This document shows, piece by piece, positions 34,575-44,351 of a DNA stretch of 64,000 nucleotides (position 1 is its first letter; each line of letters starts with the position of its first letter). The notes below the pieces were generated by a model. That model was not told the origin of the DNA, did not search any database, and worked only from the letters and a program-made list of their open reading frames with translations. Source of the stretch: Ctenosaura bakeri (lineage: Eukaryota > Chordata > Lepidosauria > Squamata > Iguanidae); NCBI GenBank assembly GCA_948474755.1, contig CAOLHI010000078.1:1-64000 (forward strand), in the 5' to 3' direction. The position numbers and the translations under genes were made by a program.

Positions 34575-34746
34575 GGAAGAAAAGGAACTGACCGTTACTC
34601 AGGGAGGGGCCTTATATACCCTGAGGATCTGGGGGATGGGCCAACAGCCAAAATGCCAGATTTTAGGCTTCCAGAAGGTACCGAATGCTGTATCGCGCAG
34701 GCGCGAAATACCCCATTGTGTGATTCACAGAAACCGTGAGGAAGAA
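34575..34746. repeat. Copy E inverted terminal repeat (5' side in element sense)
   Basis: GGAACTGACCGTTACTCAGG, GGAGGGGCCTTATATACC and GCGCGAAATACCCCATTGTG invert the left repeat at 29937-30150 with small differences. It ends with ACCGTGAGGAAGAA, matching the right ends of copies C and D. Confidence 0.9.
34611..34620 (-). promoter_or_regulatory. TATA-like box in copy E 5' inverted repeat
   Basis: In element sense the repeat reads GGGTATATAAGGCCCC, a good TATA box, upstream of GAGTAACGGTCAGTTCC where transcription of the element could start. Copy C has AATATAAGG at the equivalent place. The inverted copy at 30091-30100 (TATACAAGG, plus strand) could drive opposite-strand transcription. Inference from motif and position only. 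Confidence 0.4.
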
Positions 34747-35225
34747 ACATTTCCTTCCTTACCTCTCAACAGAGTGCACAACTCTTTTTTTTAAAAAAAA
34801 CTAGTAAGCATTATGCTGTACAGTTTCACATTATAGAACCATTGTTTTAAACTTACAAGAGGGTCATAAATTTAAAATCTTTTTAAAAATCAGCTGTCAG
34901 TGCATATTTGCAGCAAAAGTTGTTTCTGTCTGATTAACAGCTGCATTATTTCAGAATCTCTGTTCTGGTAAACTGCATCCTGAAAACCTCAAACAAAGGC
35001 ATGAACTTTTATGCCATTTTGCAACATTAAGAGGATCAAAGATCAGTTTTAGAAGGAACTTGACACCTTGGGCCTACATGTTGTGAAACCTAGACCCATG
35101 CAGCTGGTTCATATTCTTAGTGTGACGTCAATGACACAGTAATGCCACAGGACAATAGCTATGTAGCATGATGACAGTCCTTTATGTAGTATTCCATCAG
35201 TCCACTGCACTCAACTTGTATTTAC
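34747..35225. other. Intron sequence, nothing recognised
   Basis: AT-rich intron between copy E and the 41-nt exon. Poly-A/T runs near 34780-34800 are the only low-complexity sequence. Confidence 0.6.
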
Positions 35226-35266
35226 CTTTCAGAGATTTTCTGGTGATGTAAAATGCTCTGGAATAC
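35226..35266 (-). CDS. DPY19L1: DPY19L1 coding exon, 41 nt
   Basis: This short exon encodes VFQSILHHQKISE plus two bases of an Arg codon completed by the next exon (AG|A). It fills the variable loop of DPY19 proteins between two membrane spans. The call depends on splice-site quality (acceptor TTCACAG, donor GGTAAAT) and on exact phase continuity with flanking exons that are securely identified, not on sequence similarity, which is weak in this loop. DIRS copy E ends about 480 bases below it in the next intron. Confidence 0.8.
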
Positions 35267-37251
35267 CTGTGAACAAAAGATTAGAAAACAAACTTTTTCT
35301 TTCCTTTAATAGATATTCAGGATGCAATCCCAAACCCACTTAGCTTAAAGCAAACCCCACTAAATTCATTGGAATTTAGTTTGTGGTAGAAATGTACAGA
35401 AATACACAATAAATCACTATGAACCTTAAACTGGACTTTCATACTGTAATTGACAAAATTCTGTTTTGTCTTTTCAGCATAATACTGTTGCACAAGGGGA
35501 GTAATCTCATGCAATAGATTTTTTTCCCTCCCTTTCTCCCCTCTGCAACCTCTTGTAAGCCCTCCCCACGATAAATCCTTAAAACAATGTTTAGGGGCAA
35601 ACTACAGAATGTGATGAAATATTTCTTCATCGGCAGCAGTGACAGAGGGAGATTCAGGTACAGACAGAAGCAAGCTGCATTGCTTCCTCAAGGTTCTTGG
35701 TTTCAGCAATTCAAGTCTCACACTACAGCCCAGTAAAACACATCTCACAATCTTTAGTACATTTGTCTCTGCTGTCCCTGATTTGGAAGAGAGGAAGATT
35801 GCAAATGGAAGTAAACAAGATCCACTGTGTTAGCTGATTTCTGTTCATGAAATGCTGTATTTCATTCTAACTTTTTCAGATTGTACAATTCATTTTTAAT
35901 AATGTTCAGATATGCACAGTTCCAAATTTTACACCTACTAGGGCCCTTTCCGCAGGTTACCGTATCCCAGTGGCACCCCGCGGGTATCTTGGTACAGCCT
36001 GTCCCAGGAGGGCAGTGTGACAGGAGTGCTCCCCTCTGCACAGGCTCCCTGTGGGAATGGAGGTGTGATGGCCAGTCCTTTTCCTTCAGCAGCACAGCTG
36101 GGCACTGTTCCAGGCTGCACTGGGGCAGAAAGCATGGCCATTGTGCTTCCTGACCCACTCCAGCTCAGGTAAGTGTGGGAGGCAGTGGGAGGACATTACG
36201 ATCACCGGTCATTGATGGTAAGAACTCATGAATTATTTGCAGGATGATCATGCCGCCTGGGGACAAGAGAACGACAGGACATGGATGTCATGCAGAACTG
36301 TCATCTGGGTCCTGTACCTCTCCGGTGTGTTTCCATGTTGTATGCCAAAATGATACTGATGTAAAGCAAACATACAAATGAAACTTCTAACATGTCTTCG
36401 ATTACATATTTTGGTGCATTTGTAATTTTTTTATGTTTGTGGTCTCTCCTTCAGATCTATATGGCTACATTTTCTCTTTCTTTCTTTTTATAATTGCACA
36501 TGAAAGGCAAAAATAGAAGAGGTGTTAACTTTGTGTGAACAGACGAATTGTCAAATTTGACAGCCCCCTGAACAAGATGCCTTGATTTCCATCTCCACTA
36601 GAGCTGCTCTTCCATTTTTTATGTGGAGGCAATGCAACAATGAAACCACAGCTGTACCAATGACATTTTTGCTCTTTTTCTGTGCTAGGTGGCTGAGCCA
36701 GTGTCCATCAATGTCTGTCTGCTGTTAAGGGGGAAAAAAAGACTGCTTCAGCCAGTCAAGATTATAGCTATAACACACACTCCTACTGACTGCAAACTAT
36801 TTTTACAAGTATGACAGTAGCAGCATGTGACCAATGAAGATTTAAGAGTGCTAAAAGGCCTAAGGTCTACAGTTTCCCCAGAAGTAATGTCTGATTGATT
36901 CAACTAACTGCCTCTCTTGAAAAAAATACTTTAAATTAGAATGGACTGGTTTTTGGTTATAAGCTCAGCTGGCTAGGCAGTACTTTTTTTTTATCTGTAT
37001 GTGCTGTCGTTTACTGCCAGAATAATCCTGAGGGCTCACTGGTGCCACAGAGGTTTATTTTAGGGGCCCATGGAGCATGGATATATAGGGGACTTGTAGT
37101 CTAGCCCTGCAGATGAAAAATGTCCATGTTTAGATATTACTTGAACTGGAATTGTATTCAATATGCTGCAATCTTTTTTTTTTAATCTACAATGCTTACT
37201 ACATGTAAGCTAGCAAAAAATAAAAAAAAAATAAAAAATTCAATGGTATAC
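35267..37251. other. Intron; GC-richer block at 35940-36330 unexplained
   Basis: Between two host exons. The block from AGGGCCCTTTCCGCAGG (35939) to about 36330 is clearly GC-richer than its surroundings, with frames open on both strands but no recognisable motif; it may be a DNA-transposon or retroposed fragment. The rest is ordinary AT-rich intron. Confidence 0.4.
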
Positions 37252-37323
37252 CTTTACAACAATTACTGAAAGAACAGCAAGAACAACTGGGAGTAGCAGG
37301 GTCTTCATGTACTTTATTGGAGT
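37252..37323 (-). CDS. DPY19L1: DPY19L1 coding exon, 72 nt, membrane helix
   Basis: The exon encodes 24 residues beginning TPIKYMKTLLLPVV and ending VIVVK, matching the TPLxYxKTLLLPVVL helix of DPY19L1. It is almost wholly hydrophobic after the first seven residues, consistent with a transmembrane span. The acceptor is TTTCAG at 37324 and up; the donor is GTATAC below 37252, a weaker but acceptable donor. Both ends are phase 0, joining EKQ|TP upstream and VVK|VF downstream. Confidence 0.94.
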
Positions 37324-40271
37324 CTGAAATATAAAATTTTTAATAGGCAGCAAATTTCATACATAGAAGCTTTCCAATACAATTGCGTAGTTTTCTTCTG
37401 TGAAAATAAACAGTCTTATACCAAAAGTGTTTTTTTTTTTTTTCATTCAAGCTTTTGGGGCAGAATGGTTTCATCCAAAGCAATACACGCACATGGCTTA
37501 TAAACTGTTTTAACTTGTTTTTTTTTTAAAAAAACAGTTTAATGTCTCTGGTCTTTATAAACTATTCTTTATTGTGTTAAACTGTTGAACATTGTTTAAA
37601 TTCTAATTGTAAGCCACTCTGAGATTCTAAAATATAGAGTAGATATAATATTTTAATTGAAAAAAACACTAAATTACACTTAAAAGCCACAAAATTTATC
37701 CTATTTTACCATTCCTCTATCAAAAAAGTGCTTCACTCATTCTTCCCTCTGCTTATGAAGCATCTTTCCCCACATAATAATGTACTACAGTGCTAGTCAA
37801 AGTGGCGATTTGTGGACTGTTGCTGGTCCATGCACCATTTGCTCATAGTCCATGGAAAGCTTTCAGGGAGGCAAGAAAAAACAATAGCAAACAGACACAA
37901 ATATGATGGCAGTCCTTTGCACACTGAGGAGAAAACCCCACTGGTTCCTCACATGAGAAAACCTTTTTGAAAACCCACTGTTGTACTACATGGAAAATGT
38001 TTTACTAACTTCACTGAAGAAGAAGTTTGTAAAACATGCACATACCACTAGCGCACTGCATGATTTCCTGAAATTCCACAAAGTGTGTTGTCTTATGTTG
38101 AAATGTCAAGAATATAACACATTTTTGTTTTATACTGATACAAACATAAGGATTGAGTATCATCAAAATGTCAAGGGGTGGCTGTTGACTGTGTGAGAAA
38201 GTGAAATTAAAATTAGAGTGCATGCTGGCTTGTGATCTGGCCGTGACTGATAAATATTGATTTAAAAAGGGGAAGGAGGATTAAGAAAACTGACAAAACC
38301 TTACTTCGCAAGCATCTGACTAATTAAAGCAGTCTTCCTCTATCTGATGCCCTCCAGTGCTTTGACTAACAACTCCTTAGTTGTGCTAAATAGGCCTAGA
38401 ATGTTAGAAGGCACCACGCTAGGGAAGACAGGTGTAAAGCGTCAGATGTATTCTTGCATCCACTATCATATTATGATAGAGCCAATGAGACGTTACACTA
38501 AAATATGCATTAGTGGCAGAAACAGTAAATAGTTTATACTTCTCCCACTTTCCCCATCTTCTATGGAAGAGCTTCCTTGTGTCATGATATCAAAGTGTTC
38601 TGGCTTGCCTCACTCCTGATCTATTATCTCTAGATCCCACAGGAGGAAAAATGTGGAATGCCACAGCAAGTTCAAGTTCCATTAGACATTAGTGGGCTTG
38701 AAAAGTGCAATTATCCTTTTAATGCAACAAGATTGACCCTAAGGATCTCAGACCTCAGACTGTCATGAATAATGAGGGGCATTCTAAAATCTAGACTACC
38801 AACATATATCCAACTGGTTTCTTTGCTCATTTTTATTTTGGATGCAGTTTAATTTTCAAAAGGATGTTTAAGGTTTCAGTTATAATAGTATCTCTCTCTC
38901 TCACACACACACATATCTATGAGAATGATGTATCATTAAAATAATAAATACTAAGGCTTCAGTTATAGGAAGTCTCTCTTTTTAAAATAACTAGGTTTGA
39001 AATGAAATCTGAACATATATTTTTAAATTAAAGTGATGACCCTTTTATGAATTCATGGAATGATGTTTTTCTTTGTTTAGGGAGCAAAAAAAGACTGTGG
39101 GGAAGTTATACCACATCATGTTTTAAGCATTTGTAACTGTATAAAGGAAGAGCAGGGAACAGAATGCTTTACCTCTTCAGTTCATTCAGAAAGCCCATGG
39201 GATTTATTTGAAATCTTATTTAATGCTCAGCTAACCAAGCTCTGCAATATATTCATTTTTGAAATTATTAATACTTCTGAATACTAACTAAATAGTATTG
39301 GAAAATATTCTATTTTACAACTGTTTGTCTGCATCAGTTTCCACACTGCGGTTTCAAAGCTGCATCAGAACCTCCTTTAAGCTCAATAAATAAATAAAAT
39401 GAAGCCCTACTTTCTCCCTTCCCTTCTCATGTTCAAACTGAAAGAAATGGGTACTGTGTGTACATATAATTTGAAATGGGAGGTGAAGTGGGGGGAAGGT
39501 AGAAGACAGAGTTCTATCGATCCCAATGTAATTCTTTCCATGCATTTCTGGTTTTTAATCATGTCCTTAAGCATCTGAAATGCAAGTTCGTACATTTTTT
39601 TCCTCAGAGATGTCCCTACCAGAATAAAATAGCAGAAAGCAGAAGTGGTTAAAATATGTTCCTTTGTTCAGAAAGGATCAACACACCACTTCTTGCACTA
39701 CATTTGGATATGCAGAATTTTGTGACTAAAATAGCCTCAGATAGAAACAGTCTTCCTTCAAACAAAAGTTAGGAAAAACAAGTTATAAGAGGTTTTCTTT
39801 AGCGGAGTCAGTTGAAACATTTTCACAGAAACTTGCCAAAAATTATCACCATGTCTGACATGCATCATCACAAGTCACCATCAACAGATGAAAGCAAACT
39901 CAAATGCTTATGTCCAAACAACAAATTGCATAACAACTGTCTTCATAAATTTTCAATTACTAAATTTCGATTTTTCTAGTATTCCAGATAGTATCCTCTG
40001 TGCTTTAGAACACAATATATGGTCTATGATAACAACTTAAAGTAGTTCAGAGATAGTTTCCAATAATTCTATCATATTATACATCACAGAGTATTTTACT
40101 GTGCCAACTGTTAACAAGTGTTATTGAGCAGTGTCAAGAATCTTTTCACTTTGTTTTTATAACAAAATAGCAACACAACTATAACTTATTTTCTTGTCTG
40201 GTGAATGAACTACAAAATTACGAAAATAAAATAAAAGATTGTTCTTTTTATTACCTATGGGTGTTAATTAC
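37324..40271. other. Intron sequence, nothing recognised
   Basis: AT-rich host intron of 2.9 kb with short poly-T runs (37431-37445) and a (TC)n(AC)n stretch near 38891-38912. It is the longest stretch free of DIRS sequence next to exons. No frames with recognisable similarity. Confidence 0.6.
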
Positions 40272-40373
40272 CTGTTTTTCCATGAAATCAAACTCTGCAG
40301 CACAGGTGTACATTAATGTATCAAAATCTCTATAACCAATAAGTTTTGCCTTTAACAGATTGCTTATATGAGC
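40272..40373 (-). CDS. DPY19L1: DPY19L1 coding exon, 102 nt, YTCAAEFDFME block
   Basis: The exon encodes 34 residues, from AHISNLLKAKL through YRDFDTLMYTCAAEFDFMEK to a final Q. The TLxYTCAAEFDFME block is one of the most recognisable motifs of DPY19L1/L2 and lies in a luminal or cytosolic loop between membrane segments. The acceptor CACCAG is at 40374 and up; the donor GTAATT follows 40272. Both boundaries are phase 0. A near-perfect 55-bp tandem duplication sits about 190 bases upstream in the intron (40561-40670). Confidence 0.95.
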
Positions 40374-40560
40374 CTGGTGAGAAATTACATTGAAAATGTT
40401 GTTAGTTAATTCAGATCAGTTTTTTTAAAAAGCATTTTACATTTTATTACAAAAGAGAAAGATATATAATTTTGTCTTATGGACTAAAATGCTAAGAAAA
40501 AAGTAACACAAATGTTGTGGACAAAGGATAATAGTTAACTTTAAACAGCAAGGTAATTTT

Positions 40561-40670
40561 CATACAATAGGATAAACAGTGGGTTATGGATGATGCCTAT
40601 ATTGCAGTTTTCTGTCATACAATAGGATAAACAGTGGGTTATGGATGATGCCTATATTGCAGTCTTCTGT
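40561..40670. repeat. 55-bp tandem duplication, near identical
   Basis: The unit starting CATACAATAGGATAAACAGT occupies 40561-40615 and 40616-40670 with a single T/C difference near the end. It lies in the intron upstream of the exon at 40272-40373. Confidence 0.97.
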
Positions 40671-41273
40671 CAATGTGACTCATGACATGTCCAGTGGAAG
40701 CCACCAAGTCCATGATAATGATGACTGAACTAAAGGATCCCAAACTACATTCTCCAAAATCTATGTTCTATGAAAAACAGAACCTGGTTTTTTTTCTTTT
40801 TTCTTTTATTGTGTTTCAAAAGAGAATAGGTAGATGATAAAGCCCAGCAAAATGAAGCTGAATAAAGACAACACCGGTATTCTTCAAACTTGTGGTTTCT
40901 TGACTGAAAAGGTGATTCCTGATCTGCACTGAATACGAAAGCACTCATAGTAAGGATCAGTTTTGCAGCCTACTAATTTCTAAAAGAAACTTTACTTGTG
41001 GATGCTCAAGTAGCATAAATAGCCTTTCTCAGTTTTGGTTGTTATATCATTAACTATCTATAGTTTGGTAAAATGCAGGCTTGATTACTTTAAAAAGTAT
41101 TTGTAAATGTCAGCTGGTTCCAAACAAAGATGTCAGACTGTTAGCTGAAATTTGCAAAGATTAATACTTCAGTTTTTAAAACTCTTCACTTGCTTTTAAT
41201 TAATTTTCAGATAGAAATCAGTGTAATAGATTAGATTGTTACAATGCCCAATCTGCGAGGCCAAAGTGTAACA

Positions 41274-41660
41274 CAGGCATCCCTCCACATTCACTAGGGT
41301 TAGGGGCACAGGACCCCTGTGAAAGTAGAAAAACAGTGAATAACTCTAACCCCCCCCAAACCATATTTAACACACACAAAAAGTACGATCACCATATTCA
41401 ACCCACGATGGATTCCTTTGAGGTGTCAGAATTCCTTCACAGGGCAGAAGTGGCTGGCTGGTGGGGCTTACTGCCACCTCCAATGCTGCCCCACACTATT
41501 TTTAATAGGGATTTTACAAGCCTCATTCACTGTTTCTCAGTCTCACGAGGCTTGCAATCCCTATTAAAAATGGCACATGGAGGCAGCAGAGGTAACAGCA
41601 AATAATTCATGAATAATCAAATCCACAGAAGTGAAACCCTCAAATGTGGAGGGATAACTG
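41274..41660. mobile_element. TA-target DNA transposon (Tigger/pogo-like), copy 2
   Basis: It begins CAGGCATCCCTCCACATTC and ends AATGTGGAGGGATAACTG followed by TA, giving inverted ends of about 17 bp. The body matches copy 1 (CACTAGGGTTAGGGGCACAG, ACCATATT, ATTCAACCC, GAATTCCTTC). No transposase. Confidence 0.7.
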
Positions 41661-41690
41661 TATAACCATATCTTATACAAATGATACATA

Positions 41691-42306
41691 CAGTGGCTCC
41701 TTGACTTTCATGAGGGTTTGGGGCACAGAACCCTTGTGAAAGTCAAAAAACCTGCGAATATTTCCTCTCGCCAGAGTGAGCGGTTCCCATAATTTGCTTG
41801 CTTCCTGTCTGGGCACACTGCCTTCCTTCCAGGCACTCATGAAAAGACTAACAAACGGGACTGGAAACCTCACGCATGGAGAAAGCATGAGCATCTCTCC
41901 CCACCATTCATTTGTGTTTTTTTCTGGGAGTGATTCCTTCCTTCCAGGCACCTGGGCAAAAGACAAACAAATGGGCGGGGGCAGCCCCACATCAGAAGAA
42001 AGCAGACACGTGTCTCCTCTGATCATTCACTTGTGTTTTGTCTGGGAGCACTGCCTTTCTTCCAGAAGACCAGGCAAAAAAGCAAGTGATTGGGAGGCAG
42101 CAGCCAAGCACTCAAAGAAGGCTCAAGCACTCAAAGACTACCTCTGCCCATTTGACTGCCTTTTGCCTGGGTGTGTGGAAGGAAGGCACACACACCTGGG
42201 CAAAAGGCAGGGGAATGGAAGGGGGAGAATTGGGGAAAAGCAAGCAGATGTCTTGCGAATACTCAAATACACAAAGGCCAAGCCTGCAAATGTGGAGGGA
42301 GAACTG
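41691..42306. mobile_element. TA-target DNA transposon with internal repeats, copy 3
   Basis: It begins CAGTGGCTCCTTGAC after TA (41689-41690) and ends ATGTGGAGGGAGAACTG before TA (42307-42308), an intact TA duplication. Internally a unit of about 115 bp with CATTTGTGTTTT, CTGGGAGTGATTCC, TTCCAGGCACCTGGGCAAAA and GGAGGCAGCAGCC-like words recurs roughly three times with divergence. It starts only 30 bases after copy 2 ends. The open frame 41776-42309 crosses these repeats and is not a known protein. Confidence 0.7.
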
Positions 42307-42673
42307 TAAATCATAATCCAGTATGATACAGGGATAAGAACAGTTTATCCCCTCAATCTGTATCAAACTGTTTGGCTTAATTTCCCTCAAACACATACAC
42401 ACAATCCATAAAATGGGAAAACAAAGGCCTCCTTGTTGAAAATAAACATAAATCAAAACCAGAAGTCACTTCTAGTTTGGTTTACTTTTATTTTCAGCTC
42501 ATTTTAATTGCTAGAACTTATCAATGCAGCCCACTGGTGGTCAGTGGAGGGGCAGGAATTAGCCCCCATCCTGGTCCAGTCGACAACCTCATTATATGTA
42601 ATATTTACATGATATAGAAAACTAACAAAAGGACCCAACAATAAACATATGTTACTATGAACTTATTACTTAC

Positions 42674-42754
42674 ATCATCAGTTATTCCAAATATTAGACA
42701 CATCAAGGACTTCAAGGTAATTGTTCCAAAGAAACAAGAAAACGCTTCAATGGC
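42674..42754 (-). CDS. DPY19L1: DPY19L1 coding exon, 81 nt
   Basis: The exon encodes 27 residues starting AIEAFSCFFGT and ending IFGITDD, a hydrophobic segment that aligns with the DPY19L1 membrane helix before the conserved DDAHI junction. The acceptor TTATAG lies at 42755 and up; the donor GTAAGT follows 42674. It is phase 0 at both ends. The Phe/Leu/Ile-rich content fits a transmembrane helix of the ER-resident enzyme. No stop or frameshift is present. Confidence 0.92.
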
Positions 42755-43365
42755 CTATAAAATGAACATGATTAGACAGAACAGAGCATCAGCACTCAGC
42801 ATTTAGTGAAAGAGGCATCCAATGTCAGGAAAAAATCACATAGACAGGTTTGTATAAAACATTTGAGGCTAATATTGTATCAGTCAAAATGCCCATTGTA
42901 AGGAATGGAAGGTGGAAAGTTGGTCTGTATTTGGTGACTATAATCCCCCTCTCCCTCCTAGTCCCCATTGCTCCAGGCCCAGAAACCAAATAATAGGAAT
43001 GAGGAAAGGAAGATTCTGAATTCTTCTACAAGTATCTCCAATATCTTGTTCAGATTATCCTTTTTCTGCAAAAAAATTATTCAATCATGAGCAAAGTAGG
43101 TAGCCAGACACAATTTAATTAGACTGGTTTGGGAAAGTTCAGCTGCCTCAAACCATTTTGAGGTTTCCAGGGTATCACAGGCTCATCATTTTTAATTTTC
43201 TTCTAGGAGCATGGGGGCAGGATTCTATTACATCTTTGGCTTTTGCCTTCAGGCCCAGGAAGGGACTCTTTTTTTAAAAAAATAATAATTAGAAAAGGAC
43301 TACAACAGCCCAAGTGGACAAAAATGTGAAATTGTCCCCATGTCCCTGGCAGTGAGGTCAAAATC

Positions 43366-43399
<34 letters not shown>

Positions 43400-44351
43400 A
43401 CACACACACACACATACATACATATATACACACACACGCATGCATACACACTTATTTATTTAAATTTAAGGATACATGAAAGGCCAAAGCATTCTATTCT
43501 TTCCCCAGCAGTTGCCTTCCCTGGTCGTTCCTCACCCTGAATTAGACCAACTTAATCCCTGGGCTCACACAGACTGGTGATTTATGCCATGTGATTCTAC
43601 ATCATTTAATGATGCTTCTCATTTACCCATATGCTCTCCTGACTTTCTTTTAAGGTCTTAATAACAAGCAGCACATGTTGATTCATTTGTGGGCATCTCT
43701 AATGACAATGATGGTGATGTTAAACAAGCATGTGGCCTACTCCTTCTCATTCCTTCCCATTTTGCCATGTGTTGCTATCCTCATGTGACCTCCTTTCTCC
43801 TCAAAGTGACCTGAGAATTTACAATTCATTTTTTAAAACTCTAGTACATTAATATTAATGCTATAATTTTTCCCCTCTTTAAAACTTTAGCACTATTGCT
43901 ATGAACTGCTATGGTGATGTCAGTTTGTGTTATCTTGGCAAGATCCATGACACATCCATAAACACACACGTGCACGCACCATTTCTCCACCATCAGTTTC
44001 CTTTAATGTCTCATTTCACACAGGGGGTATGGGGAGTGTTAAATTCATGAGTGACAAAACAGAAATACCAGCACAGTAGCTTATATCAAGAACGCATCAG
44101 TTCTAGATTTTTTTTTTTAAAAAAACAGTGTATCTTTTCATGGCAGGGTGACCAGTTTTTTTCGAGATGTACTGGGCAACGCAGGGGAAAAAAGAAATCA
44201 TAGGCAGAAACATGAGCTAAGAGTTGCCTAAAGAACAAAATAAACAGTAAGAATGGGAGCACATGTCAACTTGGAATTCAAAGAAGAGTGCTGTTCTCAG
44301 CTAAGAAACTCTGGATCTCAAAATAAAAGCTATCATTACAGCAATTAAAAC
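42755..44351. other. Intron sequence, mostly unrecognised
   Basis: Host intron leading to DIRS copy G. Contains the compound microsatellite at 43367-43440; otherwise AT-rich with no recognised element. Confidence 0.6.
43367..43440. repeat. (TA)n(CA)n compound microsatellite
   Basis: A TA run grades into CACACATACACACA sequence and back; frames across it are artefacts. Confidence 0.97.

Larger units (their letters stand above)
29937..34746 (-). mobile_element. DIRS-type retrotransposon copy E (family 1), RT-deleted
   Basis: Both inverted terminal repeats and the internal complementary region are present and well matched. Element sense is minus: gag (34440-32157), a short RT/RNase H remnant (31994-31525), YR (31528-30427), then the 3' inverted repeat. 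The RT core with its YxDD motif and most of RNase H are missing. At 4.8 kb against 6.2 kb for copy D, the difference fits that deletion. It lies in the host intron between exons 35226 and 28435. Confidence 0.9.

Noticed and set aside
41776..42309. 177-codon plus-strand frame as a protein gene
   Set aside because: It lies wholly within a TA-flanked transposon, crosses its internal repeats, and has no recognisable motif.
43203..43540. Cys/Tyr/Ile-rich open frames over 43203-43540
   Set aside because: They are translations of the (TA)n(CA)n microsatellite.
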